Source: Ampelocalamus luodianensis (Eukaryota > Streptophyta > Magnoliopsida > Poales > Poaceae). Taken from it: a stretch of DNA of 64,000 nt. How positions within the stretch are numbered: position 1 is the stretch's first letter; each line of letters starts with the position of its first letter. A program made the translations under genes and the position numbers. The DNA is taken from contig CM070629.1 in assembly GCA_036346255.1 (NCBI GenBank), positions 54,062,916 through 54,126,915 of the forward strand. Direction: 5' to 3'. Positions 22,924 through 32,899 of this stretch are shown here, piece by piece. The notes beneath the pieces are model-generated. The model made no database searches and was not told the origin of the DNA. It saw only the letters and a list, made by a program, of their open reading frames with translations.

Positions 22924-23121
22924 CCAGTACTACAAACAAAGGCAATGAGAAGTCAAGTTGCTCCATCGGTCAATCTATTGGTACTATGTTCTAACTAACT
23001 AAAGCACGCAGTAGCTGCTCGGTGGGAGCATAAATCGTGGCTCCATAAAGTTCTGTCGGCTCGGCTAGCTGCTGCGTTGGCCGGACGGCGACTCAAATTA
23101 TGACTCCGTGGTGCCGTATCT

Positions 23122-23134
23122 TTCTATATAAAAC
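23122..23134 (+). promoter_or_regulatory. Possible TATA box for the plus-strand PMD-type gene
   Basis: TCTATATAAAACC followed by a CT-rich, GC-rich leader-like stretch. It is about 0.8 kb upstream of the recognisable coding exons. Confidence 0.35.
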
Positions 23135-23410
23135 CTTGCGGACTCTAAACTCAGGGAGGGCATCCACGTCGGCAGCTTTTCCTGTCCGTCGGATGCCACC
23201 GTGCGCTGCCGCCGCCGTTGGATTGCGTCGTCTTTCGCGTTTTCTTGTGCGGCCCCGCGTGCTTCCGCTTTGGCTCCGCTCCCATCCACTTCCCTAGCTT
23301 CTCTCGCTCTCCGCCCGGGTGCTGCCGTCGCCGCTCGCGCACCATCGTCGTCGCCTCGCGCCTCATGCCCTACTGCTCTCCCGATCCGCTCTGGCACCCA
23401 CGCCGTCCTT

Positions 23411-23663
23411 GCCGCTCATCCGTCGTGCTCTCTCTGCTCCCCTTGCCCTACCCCCGTCCGACTCCCCCAAAATCCCCTGGCACAAACCGCCGCCTGGCCC
23501 TGTTGGATTCCCCCCAAATCCTTTGCCGGGCTGAGGGGCCGAGCCGCTCATCCGTCGCGCTCTCTCTACTCCCCTTGCCCTACCCCCGGTCGACTCCCCC
23601 AAAATCCCCTGGCACAAACCGCCTCCGCCTGCCCCTGCTGGATTCCCCCCAAATCCTTTGCCG
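23411..23663 (+). repeat. 132-bp tandem duplication
   Basis: Two copies (23411-23527 and 23543-23663) of a C-rich unit containing CCGCTCATCCGTCG, then CCCAAAATCCCCTGGCACAA and CCAAATCCTTTGCCG. They keep the same reading frame, so the overlapping plus-strand frame stays open. Confidence 0.75.
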
Positions 23664-23911
23664 CAATCCACCGCCGCCTCCGCTCGCTCCTGTGGTGCCT
23701 CCTGCGGCATCGGTCGGCAGGACACCATCCCATCTAGCGCGTCCCCAGCCTCGACCGGCCGCTCGCCTCCCTTTTGTCGCGACCGTCGCTTTTCCCGAGC
23801 CGATCCCAACCCACCAATGTGGCAGCCGAGGGGGAGGGGGTGGGTCAGGAAGGGATCTGCGCGGTCGCGGTCGGCGCGGCACTAGCAGTTCCGCGTCCAT
23901 TGGGGGATTAG

Positions 23912-25034
23912 GATGGACACGTGGGTACAACAATGGGAGGGCGCGCTGTAGGACTGTGTGCAGTAGGACACCCCCTACGACCACAACACGTACGACGAGT
24001 ACCTTCGCTGGTACACTCCTCAGACACGTACTAGGCTCGTACTTGCTGCCGACCAACCGGCACCACATGTTCCGGCACCGACCGATACATACCCTGTGCA
24101 TTTTGCGCAGGATGTGCACTGCATGGTACGTTACATCCTACCTGCAAAACTTCGCTTGTGGCATCCCCAATGACAGTTTTCACCCTTTCGTGTTTTCATT
24201 GCAGGTGAGCATCAGTCATGAGATTGTGAGTGAGTGCCGCTCCTTGTTTCAGAGGTTCACCGACAGTGTGGAGGGCACACGAGATGAGGCGACCCAGGCT
24301 TTCCGTCGTGTGGCTATTCAAGCCACACGTATTGCCGGCCTGTTGTCGTGCACTAGGGCCCCTGAGGTTGACACGCTTGCGCCTGGTCGACAATCCGTAC
24401 CTCCACCGGCGCCGTCCCGTCCTACAGCACAGCAGGCTCCCCGAGGACCGGCCAGACCTGAGGAGGCCGGAGGGTCCACCTAGGCACTACCCCATACACC
24501 GGTAGCGTCACAGTACTTTGGACCTCCGGACTCCTTCGCCTTCCACACGCAGGGCGCGTACGACATTCCCTACTTCCCTCCAGACGCCTTCTTGCGCGCC
24601 ATGGCGGTAGCCGACGGTACGTCACGTCTCTGTTTGTTAGCACGCTTCATGTTTTTTTATTAACTAACAATATTTGTTGTGCAAGTGGAGGTAGTTTGGC
24701 CTATGACGGATTAGGGGCCTCCCCAGGTGACACGGACACACACGACTCCCTTGTGGACGAGGACCCGGCACCTCAGCCCACACGGGCTGAGGTTCTCTCC
24801 GGGACACAGCTCGCCGGTGCGCCAGTACCCACACAACCTCCAGTTCTGTCCACCCCTCGGCCTTACGGTCCTCGTCAGACCAGGCCTCCAGACCGTCTTA
24901 CCCTCTCAAGACCGAGGCCCCGACACCCAGCACAGAGGAAGATGCCCAAGCGAGCTCGTAGGGGTGGACACGGAGCTGGAGTGGGCCGTGGCGACGCGGG
25001 AGGGGATGCTGGGGGTGTGCTTGGGGGGCCCTAG
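23912..25034 (+). pseudogene. Plant-mobile-domain (PMD/MAIL-type) gene, C-terminal part
   Basis: Three exons are visible: about 23912-24125, 24205-24616 and 24691-25034, joined by GT-AG introns of 79 and 74 bp. The first reads WVQQWEGAL, then DTPYDHNTYDEYLRWYT and TRTRLVLAAD, the end of the plant mobile domain found in MAIN/MAIL proteins and transposon-borne relatives. The rest is a helical segment and a Pro/Arg-rich tail ending in Gly-rich RRGGHGAGVGRG. Three in-frame TAG codons (23949, 23964, 24481) all sit where CAG (Gln) would restore the frame. The conserved core of the domain is not found upstream, so the gene is truncated as well as broken. Its place beside MULE ends suggests transposon cargo. 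Confidence 0.6.
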
Positions 25035-25344
25035 TAGGGGGCGTCCCCCTGTGCTGGCTGTACTTGTGTTCGTTATGTGATACTTTTATTTTGCACTTAA
25101 TGTGTGATGCCTGTACTTTTGTACTTTTGTTCTTATGTATACTCGTTCGTACAATGCATGTTTGTTCAATGCATATCGACGCCTATAGCTTAATGCACAC
25201 GACACATCGATAAAAGACAATCGCAATGACGCGTCGACCATTCAATTACATGCTTTAGGTACAAATTTCTCCGGCCGTGCCTAATGGTAGAAGGTACCCG
25301 TGTTACCCACAGAAAGTGTTGTACAGGGGGCACCTCGGATGTGG
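25035..25344. other. Intergenic sequence between convergent PMD-type and GRF-like genes
   Basis: AT-richer spacer. Repeated TGTACTTTTGTACTTTTG-type words near 25110 may belong to the 3' end of the PMD-type gene. No gene seen. Confidence 0.4.
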
Positions 25345-25802
25345 CTAGCCGTCATTGTAGTGGCACGCACATATGCAGCTAGGGTTCGCGCAGCAGCATG
25401 TGGGATCATAGGAACTTCCTATGTTCACGACCTCCTCATTGCCCCTCTCGCGCTATATCTGTTGGCGGAGGTCATCGTTTTGCTCGTTGAGATTGTCAAT
25501 CTGTGCCTCCAATTGAAAGATTCGGTGCCACAATGTATCCACATACATCACAACATGTCGTTCATGGGGAGGATCGATCCAGCAGACAAAGTCGCATTTC
25601 GTCATCTGCTGGAAAGGAGGGTTAACATGGAAGCTGTATTAGCAGTAACATAAAGCAAACTGCTTACTAATTGTACCCTAGAGTGTGGACATCGGAAGAA
25701 ACATCGTCCACCATCGAAAAGGCCGTCCAAGACCTGCACGACAGCGTCCTCCCTGTGTCCGCATTTCGGCCATACCGGTTGAGCACGCTTGTTCGGCATC
25801 AA
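25345..25802 (-). pseudogene. GRF zinc-finger-like transposon-associated gene, minus copy
   Basis: Exon 1 (25677-25802) reads MPNKRAQPVWPKCGHRED, then LFDGGRCFFRCPHS, a GRF-type zinc-binding pattern (Cys/His pair, G-R-x-F, then Cys). Exon 2 (25345 to about 25605, after TTTCCAG) reads MTKCDFVCWIDPPHERHV, then a leucine-rich coiled coil (LWHRIFQLEAQIDNLNEQ) and a Cys-rich tail. One in-frame TAG at 25453-25455 interrupts exon 2. Proteins of this layout occur widely as transposon-linked hypothetical genes in grasses; the role is unknown. It is divergent from a related gene at 26502. Confidence 0.55.
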
Positions 25803-26049
25803 CCGGTAGTTAGGCCCGAAGTCCTCCCTCCTTTCCAGGGGAAGGTCTTGCTTTGGCGACCCTGGTTGGAATGGTCACATTGCTTCGTCTGCCATGATAT
25901 GTTACTGTATGATGGAGAAGGCTTTTCTTCGTACGATTTGGAGGGTCGAGTAGTCCTACTTTCCAAGCGTGGGACATGCATTTTATAACCTGCGGGGGAA
26001 GCCTTACAAAGCGGGTAATGTGTTGTCTAGCAGCTACGCGTAGTGGTAA

Positions 26050-26198
26050 TACCAGACGGGCCAGCTTTGCGCAGTGACAAGACCGAAGGAGACAGCCTTG
26101 CGCCCTGATAAGACCAGACGGAGCAGCTTTACACAGTGACAAGACCAGACGGGGCAGCTTTGCGCAGTGACAAGACCAAACGGGCTAGCTTTGCACAG
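26050..26198 (+). repeat. 31-bp tandem repeat
   Basis: Four to five imperfect copies of AAGACCAGACGGGGCAGCTT followed by TGCGCAGTGAC. It directly abuts the telomere-like tract. Confidence 0.8.
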
Positions 26199-26322
26199 TT
26201 TAGGTTTAGGGTTTACGGTTAGGTTTACGGTTTACGGTTTACGGTTAGGTTTAGGGTTTTAGGTTTTCTGGTTTAGGGTTTGGTTTAGGTTTAGGGTTTA
26301 CGGTTTAGGCTTGGGTTTAGGC
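26199..26322 (+). repeat. Interstitial telomere-like tract
   Basis: A run of TTTAGGG, TTTAGG and TTTACGG heptamers and hexamers, all in one direction, over about 120 bp. The plant telomere unit is TTTAGGG. The tract is degenerate and lies within a gene-poor transposon region, between two divergent GRF-like genes. Confidence 0.8.
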
Positions 26323-26446
26323 TTTTCAAATCGACTTGACAACCCTGACCTCCTCGCTAGATTTTCAGATCGGTCGCGAACGTGAATTTGATTCAACCGG
26401 ATTGCACTTCAGCCGCTGTAGAACCGCTACAGCTAAGTTGGCTCCT

Positions 26447-26458
26447 ACTATAAATACA
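26447..26458 (+). promoter_or_regulatory. TATA box of the plus GRF-like gene
   Basis: TACTATAAATAC, about 50 bp upstream of the ATG at 26502, a usual plant spacing. Confidence 0.55.
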
Positions 26459-26501
26459 ATGCTGCTCGGGGCCAGGAACTCCACAACACTACCTACATAA
26501 G

Positions 26502-27229
26502 ATGGACAAGAAGAGGGAATGGGAGAAAATCTACAAACTCTTAAAGGACTGGGTGTCTCCCCACGAGACCAGTGCTTGCCATCATGCATTTAGTCAGCAG
26601 CCTTACACACACCAAATTTTTCCGGAGCTTGTGGATCTAAGGAGGCTTCCTCGTAGTACGCCCAACGATTCTGGGTCGAGTCGCGCCCCCCTCCTATGTC
26701 AGCTCAACGTCCTCCGGAAGGGCTCCCCATGGGGGTGGCGCCACCCCTTTGTTGGTGTCGAGACGCCTGCAAGTGCGTCAAATCAACTGACGAGTGGACC
26801 ATTGGACATCGCTATTGGTGCTGCACAAACTACGACGTGGACTACCCTCACCGCAGGTTTGACACGGAGAGCTACAGGAAGCCGGTAATGAAATCGTATT
26901 TCAGTGCACACTACTATTTTTCTTCCCATTACGCCATACCCACGTCTCTCTTCCCACCGTAGTCTCCGCCGCGCCTATGCGACTTCAACCAGTGGATCGA
27001 CGACAAGATCCACCCATACGACATGTGGATGCTTCTGACATGGAAGGGCTGGGCCAGGGAGGACTACGACGACCGTGAAAGGCGTCTCGCAGAGCTGCAG
27101 GCTGAGAAGGACGAGAAGGACAAGCGGGACAGGCTACGCGAGGAGCAGGAGCGTGAGCATGCCAGGCGACGGGTGGCCGAGAGGGAGCGGAAGAGGGCCA
27201 TCACGGCGATGAGTACAACACCGAGCTAG
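26502..27229 (+). pseudogene. GRF zinc-finger-like transposon-associated gene, plus copy
   Basis: Exon 1 is 26502-26884 and exon 2 is 26963-27229 (GT-AG intron of 78 bp). Exon 1 starts MDKKREWEKIYKLLKDWVS, passes a proline-rich stretch, then PPLCWCRDACKCVKS and GHRYWCCTNYD, a GRF-like zinc finger with C-x-C, C-x-C and a final C-x-N. Exon 2 reads LCDFNQWIDDKIHPYD, then a charged coiled coil (about 60 residues rich in E, R and K). A single-base loss near 26688 puts the start out of frame with the finger, so the gene is broken there. Its partner at 25345-25802 has the same order: finger, C-D-F-x-x-W-I-D, coiled coil. Confidence 0.6.
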
Positions 27230-28216
27230 GCCGCAAGGGCAAATGGCCACGTTCCACGCAGTAGTTCGACCCTCTTCGTCCACATGTCCCATGTATTTCT
27301 ATTCCTTTAAAGGCATGCGTGTACCGTGCTTGCTTCATTAGCTTGCGTGCCATGTAACCATCCTTGTTGGATCAACTGTTATGTTGTTATCGTTGCGTCA
27401 TTTCTCCAAAGTTCTCACCCGTGTATGAACTTTTTGGTACATCGCAATACCACTTACCTTCGTACTGACGACTCAATACTATCTCAATCGTCCTCATAAA
27501 ATTCTTCAGAAAATTAGCGCACTACAACGATATATGACGATCATAAAATGTTATTGCGAGTCTGACAAATTTCATATCCTTGATATTATATGAAAATAAC
27601 AAACTGACCAATCAACCCTAACACTACAATTTTCTTTTCTAAAAAAAGACTAATATACAACAAGATTTGCTAAATGTAATACATGCCAAATGTGATATGT
27701 ATTATAACATAATTATTCCAATCGGATCTGGTGAATAGTACAGTTATGACCTAAAATCGCCTAGTGGTTGAGCAACTAGTAAAATCGCTCAGTGGTTGGG
27801 CAACAAGTGTGAAGTCACCCAACATGTATCACTTCTGGGGCAATGTCTGCAAATATTGTGTAGTTGTGAAGGATATATAAACTGAAGTGTCAAAGGTTAT
27901 TAATCCAAAAAAATTGTTTTCAGTCAATATATGGTTCACACATAGATTATCTACTATTTTTAAAAATGATTAAATAAAAAAAAACCAACCTGCCTTTTGT
28001 CGCCCAATGGTAGGGCGACCGGGTTTGTATCGCCTAACGGTCGGGCGACATCATTTGTCGTCTTACCATTGGCCCATAGATATCTCTGTCGCCCAACGAT
28101 ACAACTACTGCATTTTTGTCGTTTGCCCGTTGGGCGATGCGGTCAATTTTGTAAAAAAAAGTTTGGTGGAATAAATTTGTAATTTCTAATAAAAATGGAT
28201 TATTTTAAAAAAAATC
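27230..28216. mobile_element. 3' part of a second MULE with terminal repeat
   Basis: 27440-27610 is clearly related to 42800-42980 of the complete MULE (shared CTCATAAAATTCTTCAGAAA-type words and ACGATCATAAAATGTTA). The right end, read on the minus strand from 28216, is GATTTTTTTTAAAATAAT, the same as the left end of the complete MULE at 39449. 27990-28140 holds GTCGCCCAACGGTCGGGCGAC-type palindromes. A matching left end was not found, so the full extent is uncertain; it may reach back to about 23 kb and include the PMD-type and GRF-like genes. Confidence 0.7.
27990..28140. repeat. Subterminal GTCGCC(C)...GGGCGAC palindrome array
   Basis: Four or more near-palindromic units such as TCGCCTAACGGTCGGGCGAC. 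They occupy the position held by the GTCGCCAGTTCAACTGGCGAC units in the MULE at 39449-43232. Confidence 0.7.
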
Positions 28217-29260
28217 ACTTAATTCGTTATCTTTTTTTCTTTAGAAACAGGATCACCAAGCTTTTACTGAAAGCCAGTAAAGAGTTAAGAGAGTTTTCCA
28301 ACGAGACAACTGGGGATAACTTAAGCCAGCTTTACAGGATAATAGCAGTGCCCAGATAAACTAAACTAGCAACGTCAAGACAGAACTTAAAGACAATAAC
28401 CAGAGACAGACGGACAGAAAACGCCACCAGACAGAATCCATTAACCCTCTCCTCGCTTCTAAAATCGCGTAGCCATATCTTCATCTTCTCCATCAAAGCC
28501 TCAATCTTGACTTTGTCCTCCTGAAGTAGAGCTCGCTATTGCTGCATATAGAACAAGGCCTTGTACATTACATCACTTGGTTGTTTAGGAAAAACTTTCT
28601 CGATCGCCATTTTGTTCCTAATTTGCCATATAACCCAGGAAAAAGCTGCAGAGCTATACAAAATAATTAGATAGTCTGATTCACCCCGCCCGTCTACCTC
28701 ATCCAGTCATATGTGAAATCTTGAAAGGAAATAGGGATTCTATCCCAATGAAATGCTTCTATGACACAACACCAGGCATAACCTAACAAGCACACATGAG
28801 AAAAAGATATAGTCGGTACTTTCCCGGCAACCACAGATAACACAGTGTGGAGTCCATATGATATGGGCATAATCTAGGTGATAAACAATTGACATCATTG
28901 TCGAGGAGTCCAGAGAGGAAACTCTCAAGTTTTGCAAATTGCCAGCTTGCTGTCAGATTCAGGCGGTCTGACCAGTCCTAGGGGCGATCTGACCGGCCAT
29001 GTGTGGTGATCAGACCGGCGGTGCAACCCCTGGGTAAATGGACATCAAACACTTGTGTATGAGTGTTTAGGGATGTGTTTTGCCAAAAAGTCCATAGAAT
29101 GGTATTTTCTAGAAATGGAAAGTGGTCTGACCAGCCGTTGGTCGGCGGTCAAACTGGTCCCCTGTTACCGGGGGATCGCAGTCAGACCGACCATGAGTTG
29201 GCAGTCTGACCAGCCCAAGGCTAGCGTTTTGACCGGCCATGGGGTGCAATGCCCAGGGCT
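28217..29260. repeat. Dispersed 1-kb repeat, copy B
   Basis: Matches 21-1100, with a deletion of about 50 bp and minor changes. It includes the LINE ORF2 tail on the minus strand (about 28550-28940: frames reading WTPHCVICGCRESTDYIFF and the W-x-x-W-Q-x-R-N-K equivalent) and the GGTCTGACC array at 28965-29240. It directly abuts the second MULE's right end. Confidence 0.75.
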
Positions 29261-30890
29261 GGCGTTCTTACTGGACATGGCGACTTCAGTGCAGTGAGTT
29301 GTGCTGGGTGTTTGTGGAATTGGCCAAAGTCATGAGATTAGTGCATATGTATTGCATGATGCATATTTTGGCTAATGTGGGTTGAAGACAATGAACCCAG
29401 GTGGTGAAGGAGGTCGGCGGTGCGACTGCGAGGTCACTGACGCAAAAGTAGAGGTCGACGACGCAAAAGTAGAAGACAATGGTATCCCGGGCACTCTTGC
29501 GGAAGAGGGGGATGAAGAACGTGAGCATGAGACTATCGAGACTCGGATTTACACATCCGAAAATCCTCTGTGTATTCTAAACTAATCCTAAATCAGTAGC
29601 TAGCTCACACAATGAAACATCGATGAAATACCATCTATTTATCGATTTAACTAAAAAGATCTCAAATTAACAAATAGTAATAATAACTGGATCTTAAGGT
29701 CAACGTTTACTTAACTTTCCACGCAGGGCTAAATAAACAAATAAACTCTTACAGTGGAATGAAAAACATGGAAAAGACCAATCAACATGCCCACAGGCTA
29801 TCAAGTGGAGAATGTGTCCTAATTCGCAAAGTCTTCATAGTACTCCTTCTCGAAGAGCTCTTAAGTAGTTTGATATTCTTCAACTGAGCAACATTGTTTA
29901 AAGCCGTAAGTACATAAAGTACTCAGCAAGTCGTAGGAAACAGTATGCAATTAATATTCATACAAGGCTTGATCAAAGGAAAAGTTGTATGGTTCTTTTG
30001 TAGAAAGTGGGTATTAACAGCAACTACAGTAAATAGATTGAAAAGTGTAATTTAAAAGACGATAAGTAAATAAGTAAACAATTTCTTTGAAAATAACTAG
30101 TTAACTTCCCATTTACTTCCCAATCAAACCACCAAGTGAACATATCATCCACTGAACGAATATTATATTCACCAAGTGAACTCCCCATGCACCTTTGACA
30201 CAAACCACCAAGTGAATTCCATATCCACCAAGCAAACATCATATTCACCAAGTGAACTTCACATTCACACTCCGACATATTTTTATAAAAACTCTACCTC
30301 TCATGTGAAATCCCCGAGCATTGTACATAACCACATACACATCTATTTAAATAGTTTTAACTCTGCAGAGGTTATACAGCTTTACCCGCAAGAGATAAAT
30401 TGACTTATAATACCGGCCAAGACACGCTTTAGAAGGCGTGCGGCTAAGTGATCATCAGAAGGCCTTTACAAAGCTCCTTCTCAACCCAGTTCTACCCACT
30501 AAGATTTCAACACTGGATGTCTTACCAACCAGACAGGGCCCCCTCTTACGCCATTATGAGTATACGTCCATCCCGTAACTCACGCTTTCAAAAATAGAAC
30601 TAAGCTGAGACATTGCTAATTAGTTAGCTAGGTCCATGTTATACTAGACATGTGGTTGTACGATATGGCCTAGTTCAATGGTACACAAGATTAAGTCCTT
30701 AATAAGTTACTCAGGCAAGACTGCCTCACCAGAAAAGCGCTAACCACACCCACCTTTACTGCACGACCACTCGTCTGAGCATAAACCATTTTGTTTAATC
30801 AAACCAATGACAATCCCTGTCATGGCACATCAATTGTGTGCAGCTAGAATCAATTGTCAAATTTGTTTTGCAATTGATTTGTTCTTTGAA
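29261..30890 (-). repeat. Gypsy LTR-like remnant, minus orientation
   Basis: Non-coding. GTAAGTACATAAAGTACTCAGC at about 29905-29930 matches a landmark of the large gypsy LTRs in this window (GAGTAC...GTACTCAG at about 48690 and 58170), but inverted. A degenerate short repeat CACCAAGTGAACnT recurs about six times at 30125-30265. Small frames at 29382-29585 and 30024-30278 are not genes. Boundaries are unclear. Confidence 0.4.
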
Positions 30891-32142
30891 AGTCAGTTTA
30901 TGCTTTTCTCAGGAACATCGGTAGTACCGACGTGTACTACACGGAACTACCGCACTGCGGTAGTACTGACGTTCCTCTGGTAGAACTACCGGTGGACGTT
31001 CGGATCGTCCGATAGCTGCTCTGATCATGCGGTCAAAACCCGTGCTCCGAAAGTTCTTTTGCTTCTGAGCTGTCCACGTGTCAGTCCGAACTAATGAGTT
31101 GGTTTTGAACGGACTTGTGAAGCGGTGGTACCTGTGGGTACTTTGTGGAACTACTGTTTGTCGGTAGATCCGAATCTTTGATGAGGTATGGATTTTCTAG
31201 AACACATGTTTCTCGAGCATGAGTTGCTCATCTGGTAGTGCGGTAATACCGACGTTGTGTGCGCGGAACTACCGCATATCGGTTTTTCCAAATGTTTGTT
31301 GGTGGTACGTATTTTCCAGTATATGCGTATTTCGGAGTTTGCTCGCTGCTTGTTGAGCGGTAGTACCGCAGTGCCTTGTGCGGAACTACTAGAGAGCGGA
31401 ACAACCGTGTGTTGCTTGGCGGTAGTACCGCGCCCCATTTTTTAACGGCTAGTTTAGAGCATGTGTTGCTACTGAAATCCGACCGTTGGAAGGAGGGCGG
31501 TAGTACTGGCTATTGAACGGCGGTAGTTTTGACTATCCTGATTTGTTCGGGATTCTATTTCCAACAGCTAGTTTTTGTGTGTGGGTTATTTATACAGCCA
31601 CCTTAGCCAGTTGGGATAAGCTGCTAGTGTTACTGTTGAGTGCATAACATGTGTTGCTAGTGCCCAAGTCATTCCATTGAGTTAAGAGCAAGTGCTCTCT
31701 ACTATTGTGTGCATGTGTTGCACCAAGTGAGGTTAGAGAGCAAATTCTAAGTGCATGTGTTGCCTTAGGTAGTGGATTGTGTATCCACTTGAGTTTAGAC
31801 ACTTGATTGGTTCAAGTGAGAGTCTTAGACTTATTACTCTTGGTGTTTGCTGACATCTAGACAGCGTGAAGGCGTCGTGCGTCGGTGATTATTGTGGTTT
31901 GTTCTCTTATGCTTTACTTCGTGTAATTTACATTTTTTGAATTAAATTGCTTTATTATCTTTGTATGCTTGCTTTCTTTCAACAGTCTTAGATGGTTGGT
32001 GCACTTAGTGAAACTAGTTGTTTTAGGTCTTGAATTGTGCAAAATCGAATTGTTTCATATTTCTGCATAAAAACTCGGTTTTAGCCAAAAGTTTTAAAAC
32101 CACCTATTCACCCCTCCTCTAGTCGGGCTCTTCGGTCTTACA
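30891..32142 (+). mobile_element. LTR with GGTAGTACCG arrays (SIRE/Maximus-like)
   Basis: The right end (TTTTAAAACCACCTATTCAC, then CCCTCCTCTAGTCGGGC and ending CTTACA at 32142) has the form of LTR ends of the SIRE/Maximus copia lineage in grasses. TATTTATACAGCC near 31588 may be the TATA box. No primer site follows, so this is a solo LTR or a 3' LTR with the rest lost. The left border is not defined. Confidence 0.55.
30915..31530 (+). repeat. GGTAGTACCG palindromic word array
   Basis: More than ten copies of CGGTAGTACCG, GCGGTAGTACCGC and half-words (CGGAACTACCG), spread over 600 bp of the LTR U3 region. Confidence 0.75.
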
Positions 32143-32420
32143 GCTGGGCCGACTTGATCCGGATGTTTTCATTTTTCCTTTCTATTTTATTTATTTCAAA
32201 ATACAAAATTTTTGATTTGGTGATTCAAATTCAAGTATCACTTTAGTCAAAATTTCAATTTCCTGACTTTAACCGATTTGCACTTTATTAAATGATTTTG
32301 TGAAATTCAAAATGCGACAAAAGTCGAGATAGTTCACAGAGAATTCAAATAGTTCGAACATGCAATATTTTTTTTAAAAAATCCCGTATTTTTCACGCTC
32401 GGGAATTTTGGTTACAAAAT
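32143..32420. other. AT-rich LTR-like debris upstream of RPN6
   Basis: AT-rich sequence ending TTAGGATGTTACG, reminiscent of the GGGATGTTACA ends of gypsy LTRs. No gene. Confidence 0.35.
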
Positions 32421-32479
32421 TTAGGATGTTACGTGATCCTCCGAGACTTAACGATGACTGTGAGACAATTGCACCATTT

Positions 32480-32560
32480 CCGGCTTTAGGACTGGGCTGG
32501 GTATATCTTTTGCCATTTTGGGGCCAAGCCCAGCCCAGCCCAGCCCAGATCATGTACAGT
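32480..32560 (+). promoter_or_regulatory. RPN6 promoter with site II (TGGGC/GCCCA) cluster
   Basis: GACTGGGCTGGG and then AAGCCCAGCCCAGCCCAGCC give about six GCCCA/TGGGC boxes within 60 bp, with TATATC between. Such site II clusters, bound by TCP factors, are typical of plant housekeeping genes, including proteasome and ribosomal genes. They lie just upstream of the CT-rich 5'UTR. Confidence 0.6.
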
Positions 32561-32599
32561 GCCTACAGCCTGCGTGTGAACGGGCCGGGCCGTTTCGTT

Positions 32600-32899
32600 G
32601 CTTCTCTTCTCAGCTTTCTTTCCTTTCTCAAATCAAAAGAAAGAAAAAAATCGGAGGCGTCGCAATGTCTCAGTTGCAGCAGGTTGCTTCCTCCGCGCCG
32701 TCTCGTACGTCTCCTCTCCGCTTCGCCGCCGGAAACCCTCCGCCGCTTGCACCGGTACTACCATCCTCCTCCCTGTCCCCTCCTCTCTATCTCCATCTCC
32801 TAGATCTCCCCATAATACCTAGGGTTCAACTCAATCGTACTGTGTGGATTGGATTGGGTAATCCTGCTACGGAATATGAACAAAGACGTCTTTTTTAAG
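32600..32899 (+). other. RPN6 5'UTR exon with possible upstream ORF
   Basis: CT-rich leader followed by GC-rich sequence, ending TTTTAAG with donor GTCAGT from 32900. The matching acceptor TTGCAATAG ends at 37140, 10 bp before the RPN6 ATG. An ATG at 32665 opens a 77-codon frame whose TAA (32896-32898) is one base before the donor. The transcription start is not visible. Confidence 0.6.

Noticed and set aside
23218..24483. 421-codon plus-strand frame as a single protein
   Set aside because: Only its last part coincides with a real exon (24205 onward). The first part is a C-rich duplicated stretch in a different phase from the PMD-type exon at 23912-24125.
32518..32898. GLGNP-like string near the end of the RPN6 leader frame, resembling peptidyl-tRNA hydrolase
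   Set aside because: A five-residue match in a 5'UTR frame with no other part of that enzyme; taken as chance.
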